DNA of 64,000 nucleotides from Hofstenia miamia (taxonomy: Eukaryota > Xenacoelomorpha > Acoela > Hofsteniidae), in assembly GCA_900660155.1 (NCBI GenBank), contig CABFPE010001148.1:6294-70293 (forward strand), written 5' to 3'. Shown here in pieces: positions 1 through 13,800 of the stretch; positions within the stretch are counted from its first letter, which is position 1; each line of letters starts with the position of its first letter. Made by a program: the position numbers and the translations under genes. The notes under the pieces are model-generated. The model was not told the origin of the DNA. It saw only the letters and a list, made by a program, of their open reading frames with translations, and searched no databases.

Positions 1-149
1 TAAGCGTTTTTAAAAGGCAAATTAAAATGTACCTTAAACAACTGTATATCTCAGGTAAATCATGGCTAGGATATAAATTTTCCAACAATGATTACTCAAC
101 AACCCGCACTTGAAATCTCCTAGAAATTTCTCCCTAGCCTGTTAGATTT

Positions 150-285
150 ATTGTATAGTATACTTTGCTTTTGTATGTATTTATATGTATGTTTGTATAT
201 TTTTGACGCTATTCAGATAAATTATCAGTTTTTAATTGTCAATATTTATCGGAATAAAGAATATCTTATCTTATTTGTATTAAAA
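150..285 (+). repeat. Possible LINE/SINE 3' tail
   Basis: A TGTATG-rich stretch leads to TTGTCAATATTTATCGGAAT and then short AATATCTTATCTTATT repeats. Short 3' tandem tails of this form end many invertebrate non-LTR retroelements or their SINEs. No coding part was found next to it, so this is at most a severely 5'-truncated copy. A related-looking end, GACAATAAAGAAAATTCTG on the minus strand, lies near 11910. Confidence 0.35.
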
Positions 286-479
286 CAAATTTTGTGAATC
301 TTATATGATAAATTAATTACATTCTGGCATCAGGCTTAACAAAAGGACACAATCACAATTTTTTATTTATGCTAATTTGCCCGCTTCTTTTCATGATTTG
401 GTTATTTTACCGCAAATTTGGAGCTAATGAAAATCATGGATTATGTTGGTTCTTGATTTGTGATAATTTCCTATTTAAT

Positions 480-985
480 GGATTTCAGACAGAATACACA
501 AAGTATCCTTGCTGCCTGTGTTTATGTAATAGTCGCCTCTTGTTCCTAGTGAAAGTATTATGCGAACACAACTACATCCTAAACTCGGGCTTGTAAAACA
601 ATTACTGAGTTAAATAAAAATCCCGCCGCATTTTCAGTATATCTAAAGATTTCTGTGTCCAACAAATCACAGAAAAAGATGGAATGTTGACTGGGTCGTA
701 AAAAACTGTTTTATTGTTGACGATTTAACTAATGTAGAAATGGCAGAACTTTTGAATCCACAAAGAAACCATTGACAAAAATAATCACTCAGTTAATACT
801 TTTGAAATAGTTAGTATATTGTTGGAAAACATGCACACTTTTAAGTTGCAGAATGCCAACGAAACTACACTTTTTAAAGTGCCATTTAAGCAAGCTGGTG
901 AAATGTCTGATGAACAATGAGAGCGATATCATACACAAATCTCGAACTATGAACCGCGATATGGAAACATTTAAGGAGTATACTT
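480..985 (+). mobile_element. Fossil of an unclassified repeat-encoded protein (GERFHQD-type)
   Basis: Read in pieces, this region resembles a protein of unknown function that occurs in many copies in invertebrate genomes. I remember that protein by its order of segments: a LHIKLGLVKQF-like part, a KxGIFxGPQI-like part, then a CRMSLKxHFLxSHL-like part and SDEQGERFHQDI. Here QLHPKLGLVKQLL, DGMLTGS, CRMPTKLHFLKCHL and MSDEQ occur in the same order and orientation over about 500 bases. The copy is clearly dead, with several breaks. The class of the parent element is not known to me, and the match rests on memory rather than a search. Confidence 0.5.
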
Positions 986-999
986 GAAGATTACACATG

Positions 1000-2430
1000 G
1001 AATGTATTATAACATAAAATGTTTACTGTATTATCTATTAACTTTTTACATTTTGATATCCAATATTTTTCGTAAGTTCTTTGTTAATGCACATTAAAGT
1101 TTTCATAATCAGCGGATGTTATTTAACTTATAAACATGCATAGCATTTGGTTTACGAGAAAAAATTGAAAATTTGTTAAGATGTGTAATTAATTACTTCT
1201 AGATACTTAAATTTGTAAAGTGTTTATTTTACACGATTGATAAATATAATTACAATTTTTGGAAAGTTCATTCATATTAAGAACTTAGTGGACATTATTT
1301 AGAAAACCACACAATAATAGCATTTTTATCATTTATTGTCAGATTCTGGCGATATTCTTGTTCGAATATATGCCATTATGAATACAAAATACTCTTTTTT
1401 ATTTAATTTTAATATGATAATCAATTACCAAAACATGGCTATTGAACATTTAAACGAATAAACTTGCAAAAACTATAGTAAAAATTCTATTCCGCCAACA
1501 ATGTGGAACTTCTTAAGTATAAATCAGTACATTAATGTGACAAAATTTACAAATACGAATTCCTACGATATCAAGAAAAGTCGATATAACGAATTTCTCT
1601 CTAAACTAAGTTCCAAAAATATTTAAAGAACACTAGTAGCATAGCAAATAAAACAGTGTAGAAATTTACTGCACGAAATCTAATTCACAGTCAACTACAA
1701 TAAAATAATTCTAAATTTAAAAAATAGCTATACACAAAATATAGCACCAATAATTAAAAATTATACTTAAGTATGCCACCTAAATATGTTAATAAAATAT
1801 ACATTTTATAGTAAAGATTAGATTAATATAAGAATAAAGAGAACCAAATATTTTATACTGCACGGATATTAAAAATTTCATTACCGATCATATAGAGGGA
1901 TAGAAAATCATTAATGTAAGAACAATCACATTACAAAACAATTGGTTTAAACATTTTTAAGTATAGCAGAAATTGATGATGGTTATTTATTTCAGGTATT
2001 GTTTATGCAAATAATGGATTTCAATAAAAATTTCTAATATTCTCAATTATCTTTATGGAAACAACTACAGTGATCAAGCTAGGGCTGAGTTTGAAACAGA
2101 AAAATATCCTGCACTGCCCGGATTTTCATTTATTTTATCATGTAAAGTTTATCCTGATTAACCGTCATACTTCAGGAGTCGTAACTTCTCATATTTTTCA
2201 TATAAAATTTTCATTTTCACCCGCACACAATCTGCAAATTTTTAATCAGCAATACATTAACTAGCTTTTGAACGATAAATGAAACTACATAATGTACTGC
2301 AATCAAGTTAAGCTAAAATAATATTTTGTGTTCCAATATTTCCCTAAGCAACGTTTACCTGTAAAAAAATTTTTGCTGGAAATTCCAATCATATGCCCGC
2401 CTATGAAGAAAATTAAATATTTGTTGAAGG
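1000..2430. other. AT-rich non-coding DNA downstream of the gene
   Basis: I see no exon, RNA gene or structured repeat here. The open frame at 2055-2264 has no recognisable similarity and matches the background expectation. Confidence 0.5.
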
Positions 2431-2439
2431 CAAACTTAA

Positions 2440-2810
2440 AATGTTAAACGAGGAAAATTCGTTTCAAAACATTTTTTCTATCTCGGAGGCAACATAAAAT
2501 ATTAATTAGATTTCCATTGCTTAAGCAAAATCTGAATTATTGACAAAACTGGCGAAAAAAATCTTTCACTAGGTACACTAATTGTAGGAATGGCAAGCAC
2601 TTTGACAGCAAGTTGAGATGGAAAGGCGTTCTTGTAAAACAGTCAATCGTAATACAATCAACAATTTGTGAAACAGTTCTAAAACTATTTCCATCTTTTG
2701 TCGAAAGTTGTTGTTTCACAGTGTCAATTTCAAAATCTACCCCAATGCATGAATATTTTGATACACTGTTAAAATTAATGATGTTGATGTATGCAGACAT
2801 TTAGTCTTCA
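2440..2810 (-). mobile_element. hAT transposase C-terminal fossil
   Basis: On the minus strand, around 2550-2620, one frame reads LAVKVLAIPTISVPSERFFS. This is the hAT dimerisation-domain signature (LA..yL.ipatS.psErvFS). The preceding 180 bases are open in a neighbouring frame with hAT-like composition (2537-2800). No terminal repeats were recognised, and the N-terminal and catalytic parts are absent. It is a truncated, frameshifted DNA-transposon remnant lying downstream of the phosphodiesterase gene. Confidence 0.75.
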
Positions 2811-3802
2811 ATTTCTAATACAGATTTTATCTGGCTTTAACTAGATCTCAATTTTACTCTGCCTGATTATCCTGTCCGGACTCAATCGTAAATCCTCCAA
2901 TCCGGAAAAATCACAAAGGTATTCTTATCCTTAATCTTAATAATCAATAAGGTTAGGAGTGAATGTTGACCCTTTGGAAAAAGCTGCTACTAACGCGAAA
3001 AAGTCTTTGTTTGCATTGCAGATATTTATTATTATTTGTTAAAAAACAAAGAATTACTTGAGTTTATAATTTTGTTATTTTCCATAACCCTAATATGCAT
3101 AATTAATGAATGATATTAGGGACTAAGTAGAACTATTTTGTCGTATTTCATACTCCCAACTCAAATCATGTACAAGATAGATAACAATTATTGACAGAGG
3201 ACGGTCCCATTAACTTCAAAACTTGGGGGATTACTTTTTGTGGTACCGTAAAATTTCGAGTAGCAATGCTCAACATTTTGCTAACAAACAACCATGAAAA
3301 TCACACAATTTTCAAATAATTGCTGAAAGTAAAAATTTTAAAATGTTTAAGTCATTCGTCAAAGCGAATACTACTGGAAACAAATTGAATAAAGATAATT
3401 ACCTAAATTGAGAAGTGTTAATTCTTTTTATATCGTCTAGTTAATGAGTCAAAGAATGACCTCATCGGATAGCTACTTTGGGGTTTGGAAGCACCTTCTA
3501 AAAAATTTCTTTAGCTTAAGAATATTATTACTTTCACAGCCAGAAATTTATGTGCACATTCGTTGTGAGAAATGCGAAGCGAAAGTCTTAAACTAATAAG
3601 CGATGAAAAATTATAAAACATACAACTTACATTTTTTGCCTAAAATTATTTTTTTGTGAATTTGGACAACGAGACTAAAGTTATTTAGAATTAGGCAAAT
3701 TTGTAATTGCAGTGTAGTACAGTAAATATTTATCTGCACATTTGATACGATCAACACTATGAATGGTGCTGTGAAGGCACAATAATATAGTAATTGTTTG
3801 GA
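2811..3802. other. Downstream flank / possible 3' UTR of the PDE7-like gene
   Basis: No coding sequence was recognised. A minus-strand AATAAA lies near 3025, about 775 bases past the last stop codon. It could serve as a polyadenylation signal, but such hexamers are frequent in DNA this AT-rich. Confidence 0.3.
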
Positions 3803-4827
3803 TCACACTTCTATAATGACCAAAACTAATAATATATAAAAATAAAGGAATGTTGACAAACCTCCGGAATTATTTTTACGACTGGGAGATAGGAATCTAA
3901 ATTTTCTCATGATAAAATTTTCACTTTTAACTACGTTGTCGATTCCTGGGTGCGTCAATTGTTCTGGATGTGAAGATTGTGAAATGGCGGATGATATATT
4001 GGAATCTAAATCAGAGTTAAGTCTTAATTTCTCTTCATTGGAAGGTGGAGAATAGAGAGAGCTAAAGAACTCATTTCTAGACATTCCAGCTGTTCGTGGT
4101 GATGACGAAGTTACTTGCTCAGACTGTGAAGAAACAGTTCGACGAGGGGGCGGTCGGGAAAACTGCTGAACACTCGATGAACACTCCACTCCATGCCGAC
4201 TAGACTTGCGGTATGGTGGAGGTGAGGTGAGTCTTGCGTAATTTTCCAATCCGGGAACTACTGGCTCATTAACTGGGCCTAAGTTAGAGAGCGGAGGGTT
4301 ACTCTGTGGGCGTTTTTTCTTAAATGAATTGAGCCGAGCAATGCTTTCCCGACGCTCAGCTTGCCGTAGTTTGATAATGTCTGCCTCGCTCAGTTCCGCT
4401 GTGTCCCATGGCCTATAACGCACAGCTTCCATCAACTCTTGTTCGGATTGTGAAAGGGCATGCGAATCGCCAATAGACAACGTATCTGATGAGCATGTGA
4501 GTTCCTGAGAATCGACATTATAATCTTGATCATTGGCTTTTGTCGGAGGTTTATAGTCGGATAGAACAGATAAAAGTGATAGAGGCGGATCAGTTAACGC
4601 CATACCTTCAACTATTTTGCAACCGCTGAAGCTTGGAGGGAGAATGTTTTTTTCTAGAATGAGCCGTTCACCGTCGCTTAGCAAACCTGAGAAATCCAAT
4701 TGTTCTTTGATCTGCACCCAACGGCGGAAATTATCGTCTAGTTGCTTGCAAAGCTTTTGTACGAAAAGAGTGCCGCGGAACTTTGCCAATTCATTAAATA
4801 ATGGACCAGCAGTAAACTTCACAAATC
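3803..4827 (-). CDS. PDE7-like: PDE7 exon I (end of catalytic domain and long C-terminal tail)
   Basis: The acceptor is CACTTTAG|GA. The first 45 or so residues, [17 protein letters not shown] through RRWVQIKEQ, finish the catalytic domain and match GFMTYLVEPLFTEWARF of PDE7A. A tail of about 295 residues follows, where PDE7A has about 35. It is rich in Ser, Pro and Gln, probably disordered, with basic patches (FKKKRP, RPPPRR) and an [10 protein letters not shown] segment fitting the RRxS consensus for PKA. Read straight through, it ends [20 protein letters not shown]. Alternatively a GAG|GTTTGT donor at 3861 would splice this end away; that donor is weak. Which end is used cannot be settled here. 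Confidence 0.85.
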
Positions 4828-7800
4828 CTAAAGTGCAATTATTACTACTTCATAAAACAAATTGAATGGAATTTTAAATCAAAACTCCATAGTAAATACC
4901 TGTCTGCACATTAGCAAGTGTGTTGTTAAATCGATCATTTAGCTGTTGAACTACTCTTCCTAATTTGCGCTCTTTATCCCCTAAAGCAGAAAACATTATA
5001 AGGTTAATAACACATGTTGAGTTATTTTTTAAATTTCTTTCAGCGTTTTCAATTAGAATGACAGAGTTTTAAATAGGCTAGAACTGCTTTGTAATTCAAA
5101 TTTGGGCTTTAGACTAGGCCGAATTTGCAAAAAATAATGAATAATTCAGCTAATCATTTATCTTTTTGGCCTCTGCACTCTATTAAGAATTTTCTCTCCC
5201 AGGACACAAGGCGCCTCTTAAGTAACGAATTTCATTAACTATAGCAAAATCGCTAAATGCAATAAAATTCTAACACAAGATTTGATATCGCACTAAAAGC
5301 AAATGCTTCGAGCGCAGTCAAATTTGAAACGATTAAAGGTAATTGAAATTAATAAGAAATTTGCCACAGTGATGACAATCTGTGAAATCCGTTCACAAAA
5401 TCCAAACGATAACATTCACACTCGGGAAGAGATCTCGGATGAATTATATAATAAAGTTAAATGTCTTCATGGAATTTTAAATTTATATTTACAAATCACC
5501 GGTAGGTTTAGACACAATTCATAGATTTGAAAAACAAAAATGGCAAAATTAAAAAATATATAAAAGATAAACTCAAAAGTCAAATTCAGAACAGAGTGAA
5601 AATCCTAACAAATCTCAAAATTGAAATAATGTTCTAAAACGAAACCCATATCATATAAAACAGTAAAAGACAACTAATAATATAATTTGTACATCTTGTT
5701 CAAACAATTTTCACTTTGAAGCGTTGAATAGAAAAGAAATGGAAAGGTGATATAACTGACTATTGGCAGAACACCTTTACAAATAATTAGTTGGAATAAC
5801 TCTTTGAGCAGAATGAGAGGATTTTTAGTGTTTAAGACACAATGAAGGACACTTGAGAGGAAGCGAATGTCGATTTAATTAACTGTCAACTTATAGTTGA
5901 TTAAATGAAATGAAACTATTGGTGAATTGAATTTATTGAAATTTTAATGACGCGCGGACCGCCAATAGTTTTCTATAAATCTTCAAGCTGAAAACGATTA
6001 ATTACACTTACTGGACATTCAAAATTGAGACTAAGGTTACATGCTCGCTAGATTAAAATTTATATTAACATTGACAGCTATTACCTTTAAATTGTCCGAT
6101 CCCTTGGATGCATCCCACATTGGCCAACATCCAACTCATTTCGCCCAAAATGAGCCAATTTTTGAGACAAAAAAATTTAAGTCCATGGGCCCAGTTTCAC
6201 AGAAATATTATTCCCAAGTCTCAGTCTCCTGAGACTGGCAACATTCAATCGCATGGAAACTAGATGTTACAGAAAAACGCCAAGAGGATTGCCGCCCTCT
6301 ACAATTCAAACTCTCTCGAAACTATTACTTCATTATCAAGTACTAGTGTTCTGCGCGCTGAAAAAATTAGAACCGCACTGAACAGCCCCGCATCGCATAG
6401 CACCGCAATTCACCTCAAAATCAGAATTTTCACATTGAAATCTTTGAATCAAAATTACATCTTGAAGTTCTACGTTAGTATCATAAAATCCTCTTCAATT
6501 TCAGTGTCTTTCTAACGTACAAAATTTTGTAATAGCAAATCAATTAGAGAATTTTTTTAACAATTATCATAAAAATGGGTCAAATTAAATTAGCATTAAT
6601 TTAAATGGGCCTGGTCGGATTTGGGATGGGGTTGGACCTAAATTGTCAGCCCATGTCCATCTCAGCTCTATAAAGATTAGGATCTACATTTTCTACATAC
6701 AAAACAAAACATTAGAATGTAAGCAGTAAGGTCAATAATCAAAAACTCATTTCAAGACAAAGAAATATGTACATTCCAATTGTGATTTAACTGTTCTACA
6801 TGTAAGATAAAACACTCTGCATTAGGACCACCCCGCCGAAAATGAAAATCAACTTGGGTTCAAACGTGTCACAAACGGAATTTTGTCAGCATGCAAAACA
6901 GAACAACAGCATACGCATAAATATTTCATATATTCACCGGATCTGCAAACAGATTGAAAAACTGGTTCCTCGGATTGATTAGCTAATTTTAAAAATGATA
7001 ATCGCAAACAAATACATTTTTTGTTTTGAACAGCAACAGTGTATTTGAAGTCATAACTTAGATGAAGCATCCGCTACACACAATTGTTGAACGTGGATAT
7101 GTTGTTTATAGTCTGAAACACACATTTCGTACTCTTTTATAAATCGGGTTTGGCTAGAACAGCATTTACACAGATCTTATACATTTTTGTTCTTGCCGCA
7201 TAATCAATGCTCAGGACAATTAATTTATTGCTTCATAAATTAAGAAATTATTTTTTCACCTGAAATTCAATGTGAATATTTAGAAAAAGAGGAAATTAAT
7301 GGTCTTACATTTCATTAGAATACAAGTATATAAGTTTTTCGTAAAAAAGTTTTTGAATTTCATGTTTTGTGAAATTTGATTTTTCTATGAGAATTTTTAG
7401 GGTGTTTGTTTGCAGCTATGCATCGGAAGGGTCATTAGAACTTTATTAGTGTGCATGGCTAATAAAGGAACTGTATAACAGTGGACGAAAGCAATGGAAG
7501 AATTTTTACCAGCTTTGCAGAGCATGACGTATGATTTAAAGAGGCAATCAATTACAATAAAGATATTCTCTCAATAAATCATATATTACACAGTGGGAAC
7601 AATCCTGATAATTTTCTTAAAAAACAAGCAGATATTGCCTCATTAATTTGACGTAATTTAAAATGACCGGAAGAAATACGGCGACTATGATATTATACTT
7701 CGTGAACAAGACAAATTAATCAATAAAAAACAAGCATCCCTCTAAATTTAACAGGTTCAAAATTTAACACTTTCATTACATCATTACAAGATTACACCAT

Positions 7801-10800
7801 GCGTTTTTGACGTGTTGTCATTGACGTTTTATACGTCGGTCAGAACTGCCTATCATTTATGAGATGATTAATGTTCATTTTAACATTGTCATTCAATTTC
7901 TTTCGGTTTTAGCACCCCATATTTAATACATTTAATTGAGAGTTAGAGGTGAGACAATCTAAATTTCTCAAATTTACTTATTTCATTGCTAAAACAAATA
8001 CCAATGTCAAAGAAATTCAAAGATCTGATGTTAGGTGGAAAAACAATACAATACGTGATTCTTTATACAGTTTTAATTGAATCTACTATGAGTTACTGAA
8101 GATTCTAATATAAGATGACAGCGGATACACGGTCAATTTCTTCACTTTCCAGTGTCGGGGAATGCAGAGCACATGGCATCTCCAGAATTTCAGGGGGATA
8201 TTGTGACTATATAGCCCTGAATATTACTATATATTACTAAATTACATAAAATAATAAATATTACTACATTTCAAAAATTGAACCTTAAAAATTTAATTAT
8301 ATGTGCTGCCAATTTATAAGGCTGACGGTAGGAAGTCACGTTAAAAACATGCAAATTAAACATTTTGAATAAACCTACAATCCCTTCTGATATCGTGTGT
8401 GTAACACACTGATTCAAAATTTTTGTTAAAAGATGTTTCAAAACAATGAAAAGAAACTCTATAATGGCAAGACTCACGAAATTGTCATCCTTAAGCACTA
8501 TATGGAAATTTAATCTATCGGAAAATCTAGAGAATTATAATAGGGAAGTATTGTAAATTAGTAAGTACAATTATATACAACGCGGGAAATTGATCAAAAC
8601 TGGAAATAACTGAAAAAGCGATTTAAATGGGAAATTAAAATTCTCTGTATGCTACGGCATTGGAAACTAGTTNCAAAAAATATCCCGTGACGAACTCCTA
8701 CAAATGGTTGTAAGTCTCCAAAACAACCTACTTGAATCCCAAAACCAAAAGGAAAATCTTGAACAACNAAGACTCACGAAATTGTCATCCTTAAGCACTA
8801 TATGGAAATTTAATCTATCGGAAAATCTAGAGAATTATAATAGGGAAGTATTGTAAATTAGTAAGTACAATTATATACAACGCGGGAAATTGATCAAAAC
8901 TGGAAATAACTGAAAAAGCGATTTAAATGGGAAATTAAAATTCTCTGTATGCTACGGCATTGGAAACTAGTTGTCTCTCAGCTAAAATCTCTTCACATTC
9001 ATTCGATAAATGCATAAATTTCAAACAGATGTGCGCAAAATAAATAATTAACAAAACTGTTTAAAACAAACTACATGTCCGGTTAATTTAAATATTTGCA
9101 ATCAAATTGAAGAGTTGAATGCATGACAATGAAAACTCATGAACATTTTCCCATTTGCAAGAAACATCCTAAAACGCAAATGCAACAGAAAATTTAAATT
9201 CTCACCATAGTTGCCTTTAATATTTGCACAATGTCAATAATGAAATTGTTCTGAATTTTATGTTACACTGCCCCAACCAATCCCCTCAATTGTTATCTGC
9301 GAACTGTGCACGAACAAGAAATAAAACCAAATTATTATTGTAACAAGTAATTAAATCAAAGTAGATATGGGTATGGTTTGGGTTAGGGTTAGGATTAGGA
9401 CTAAAGTGTGAGTTGGTTTAGTTTAGGGTTATGGTTTGTGTTAATGGTAAGGTTGGGGAAAGGGTTTGGGTTACGTCTATAATTATAATATTGATAAACT
9501 TGCATATTTTTGCAATTATTTGAGTGTGGGGGTGTGACGCAAAAGTACCCTAAAATGATATCATTCTTCAGGGTTATTAGGCAAATTTTGCTCAGAATGT
9601 TTATAAAAGAATGATTTCAATGGCTTATTCTTGATATTCAGATGGTGATTTTTGCTAGAAAACAAATATAATAAAAGAAATGGTACCTAAAAATTATACT
9701 TCTGCTAATGACTAACACAACTCAGTCACATACATTTCTGCACTATGGCGAATATAATCATGAAAGGTAAACCACGTGCTATTAAAAAAGACGGCAGGTG
9801 AAATTTGGTCAAATTACTTCAGGTCAAATCGATATTTTACAAAAAATCCATGGCTCCAAAGTTTTAAAAAAACGCTTCTACAGTGCTATCAAATCTCCTT
9901 TGCAAAAAATAGGCTTGAAAAGTTCATTTAAGATAGACGATAAATGAACATCGAAATTTAGTCCAAAGTTATAATTGGCAATAGCAGACGCATTGATGTT
10001 AAAACCACAAGTACTGTAAAAATAATTAATTACCTTGACGGAAAAACTCTTCAGTAACGCGGCAACTCCACAATCGGCAAATTGGCCACGGTCGGCAGGT
10101 ATTGCAAATATCAGCACATTTGATGACAATCTAAATTGACATGCGAATGAGAATAAAATGGGAAGGAGAATGTCAGGCAGTGAAATAGTTGCTAGGCGGC
10201 ATTGGCGCGAAAATTAGCTTCACTAACCTCCGTTAGCGTTAGAACGGTATATGCTATTTTAACGTAACCATGCGCTAGTGGCAGACATACGCAAATTATT
10301 TACATAATTTATGCTAAATACAGATCAACATAAATTATTTCCTGTTTTAAATAATTGCAGCAAAATCTCCATTAAATATAATGAAAAACGTCAGACAAGA
10401 ACTTAAGAAAAATTACGAAATCTGTAACAAAATTCGTTCGAACTTTTTTCAGGGCATCTGTCAGCGTTTGTTGAAATCACATATTTTTATGTTTAAACAC
10501 TAAAGCGTTTTGTCAAACATGGCATTTTACAAAAGCTACTCATTAATCAGGGGCGCACTCTGCAGGCTCTATAACGCCAGGATTCCTAATCTAGGGTTCT
10601 TGGAGATTTATTCAGGATTCAATTCCAAGGTTTCTCTGGCTGCAAGAGTTTAAAAAACGGTTATTATTTCCAAGTAACACATTAATTGACCTTTTATATT
10701 TAAACTATGCTAAAAAGATCACTCCTCTAAATTCATTCATTCTCAGACTGGCAAAATAAATTCAGAATAATGTAATGAATAAAATATAAATAAAAGAAGT

Positions 10801-13800
10801 GATTATGGTAAAACAACAATTTCTAAGATGCGGCAATTTAAATCGATCGAAATTTTGAAAAGATTCAGAACCCAAAATCGAAAAAAATGGAAATCTATGA
10901 AAAAATCGCAATAATTTCGACCTATTTTTTGGTCACACTACGACATGATGGTTTAGCATCGGTGGGGTAAGTGTAAAATCGGCTGCTCGACCTTGACAAA
11001 TCACACGGTCACTGTGTTGGTTTAATGTCTAAGTTAATGGTTGAAAAAACGCTATTCAGTTTCTTTGCGACATGCACAGCACTAGTGGGGTGGGTACATG
11101 TCCTACTAAAAAATAGTTATGGAAATTCACAGTAAGGACTTTTAATGAAGAGCTCATTGCAGTATATAATCTCAAGAAGTTCTTGTGATATCAACTTGAA
11201 AATAGGCTGTCACCTATGATATACCACTTATGAAATCAAATGGATTAGTTCATAACATTTGGCAATAAATGGCTTTAATCTAGTGAAACTGACAAATGTA
11301 TATGCAAAATCCTTTTTTTTAAAAACAGTAACAATTCCTATTTTATCATGCTATACACCACAGAGTTGGAACTGGTTCGAACTGACCGGCCGGTTGGCAA
11401 GCCGGTCGGGTCAGGATTTTTGTCATGCCGGTTGACTGGTGTTCCCTTTGTCTACTGAGAACTGCGAGTAGACCTGAAGCCCACGATTATTATCTCAGTC
11501 CAGTAGTTCTAAGATAATGGTGGTGGGTGATCGTGATAAAATATTTGTTGCAAACCACCACTGATTACTCCAGTGGTTTTATTTACATAAGGTGCCTTTG
11601 CTTCTAATGACCGCTCTCTCAATGACAGCTATTACTTAGGAAAGCGTGGCTAAAAATGATCAATAGCACATTGGCAACTATAAAGGCGATTGGATTATGT
11701 CATTTTCTTTAAACGTGAAGTTAAAAGCTATGAAAGTGAGATAAGGAAGATTTCTGACAATACATGCACATAATATTAACATTATTGACATCATTTTGAA
11801 CGTACTTTTCATTTTAAAATGCGAAGACAGAATTGCACACTGACTTGGCCTGCCCATCGAACAATATTGGTCGGAAAAAGGATGATTTTCTATTTTTAGC
11901 GGCATTTTGAGAATCAGAATTTTCTTTATTGTCCAAATTAAGACGTCAAAATTTGGAAACAAAATTGATTAATGTCTTAAGATTTTTTGTAATAAATATA
12001 ACTAGAATTCTATATATTGGAATGGTGATATTAGAATTTATTTTTGCAATTAAATTACATGTACAGTGTCTCACGAATAAATCTCAGTTTAGACACTCTT
12101 GTTTTTAATGTCGCTTACTCTCGTTTATCTTGTACATAAGGCGTATGTTTTAACGTTCTTCAGCACATAGTGCGTAAGCAAATTTTCCCAGGATTTAATT
12201 TAATTACACTTATTGATCAGACACGTATTGTTACAAAATCGTGTGTGCCATTACAGAGAGTGAATTTCGTTGTCTGAATTACATCAATTGTTTGAAATTG
12301 GGTACTTTTATCTCTCATCGTTACTCATAGAATCCATTTAACAGTTTCTATCATGAAAATTATACTCACAGCAACTAAAACGCCGGTATTGGACTCTATA
12401 GCGGCAGGATTGTCCACAAGGAAAATTGCCCTGAAAGTTCCGTCAGTAAGCCATATGACGGTGGCGCGTTTGCGCAAGGAGCATTGCGCTGGGCTTCCAA
12501 AATTAATTGGCTATGACAAAAGAAAAAGGATTCGAGACATGTCATTAGGAAGGCTTGACACAGCTGTCCAGGCGGCTCGCGAGCTCTCAAGAACGCTGGA
12601 AACACCATTGCACCCTGAAGCTGATCGGAGAGTGCTGCGAAAGGATGGATTGAAAGCAATAAAGAAGAAAAAGCCTTTCCTGGGCAAAAAACACAAGCAA
12701 CAAAGATTAGAATCTGCACAAAAGTATGCTAACTGGACGACAGAGGATTTTAAGCGGGTCATTTGGTCGGATGAAACCAAAATAAACAGATTTGGTTCAG
12801 ACGGCCTTCAGTGGGTTTGGAAAAACCCAGGGACACCAATATTAGACCACCATGTGCAAGGTTCATTCAAACACGGAGGTGGTAATTTAATGTTAAGGGG
12901 CTGCATGACATCATCAGGCGTCGGTCCGGGGTGCAAAATAGAAGGAAATATGGATAGTTAGCTTTATTGCGAGTTTTTATCCGATAATCTGCTGGGAACA
13001 ATGGATCACTACGGATGAGGAGAAGAAGACAATTTTTCAGCAAGATAATGACCCAAAACATACGTCTACGCTAGCCAAGAACTGGTTCGTGCAAAATCGA
13101 GTAACAGTTATGGACTGGCCGGCACAATCACCGGATATCAATCCAATTGAAAACTTATGACAAACCTTGAAGGATCAATTGCGGCAATATCCGGAACCTC
13201 CTCAGAGCATTGCTGAACTTTGGGAACGAGTGCAAAATGAATGGAACAAGATACCAGCCGAAACGTGCCAAAATCTTATTGAGAGCATGCCAAAGCGAAT
13301 AAAGGCTATTTTGAAGGCCCGTGGTGGTTATACTAAATACTAATATTCTGTTCTTTTATTTCTTTAATCCTGTGTTTCACAATAAACATTTTTGCTGTGG
13401 TGCTTTTTTTAAATAAGAGACACACACGAAATTGTAACAATAACTTTTGGAGAAAGTGTTTCAAGGCACATATAAAAACCTGAAAACACAAATCTATGTA
13501 CGCTCTATTAAGATAACATGTACTGGTTATATATCCACCAGAGAATGAATTCAAATGCAATAGCTATGTAAATTTAAAAGCAATTTTTCATATTTGTTTA
13601 TTCTAATGTTAAAATTTCGTGAGGCACTGTATATACAGCGTTTAAGTGGCCGAATTTTGACCACTACTGCCAAATACCGGCCTGCCAATAAAACAGCCCT
13701 TGCAGCCGGCTAGGGATTTCTTGATACAGGCAATATAATGCATATCACGTTCTACATTGAATTTGTTGTAATATACAGTACCGCTCAAATTATTATTTAC

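Larger units (their letters stand above)
4981..10033 (-). other. Intron between exons G and H
   Basis: This 5-kb intron holds no supported gene. Around 6180-6350 lies a stretch starting GGGCCCAGTTTCACAGAAAT and continuing to a GCCAAGAGGATTGCCGCCCT segment, which looks like a degraded interspersed repeat. A GC-richer GGGCCTGGTCGGATTTGGGA patch occurs at 6607. A telomere-like tract (9367-9475) and an assembly-suspect duplication (8469-8972) are listed separately. Open frames at 5303, 6041, 6264, 6849 and 8271 have no recognisable similarity. Confidence 0.6.

Noticed and set aside
8271-8498. Minus-strand open frame of 75 codons
   Set aside because: Runs into the assembly-suspect duplication and has no recognisable similarity.
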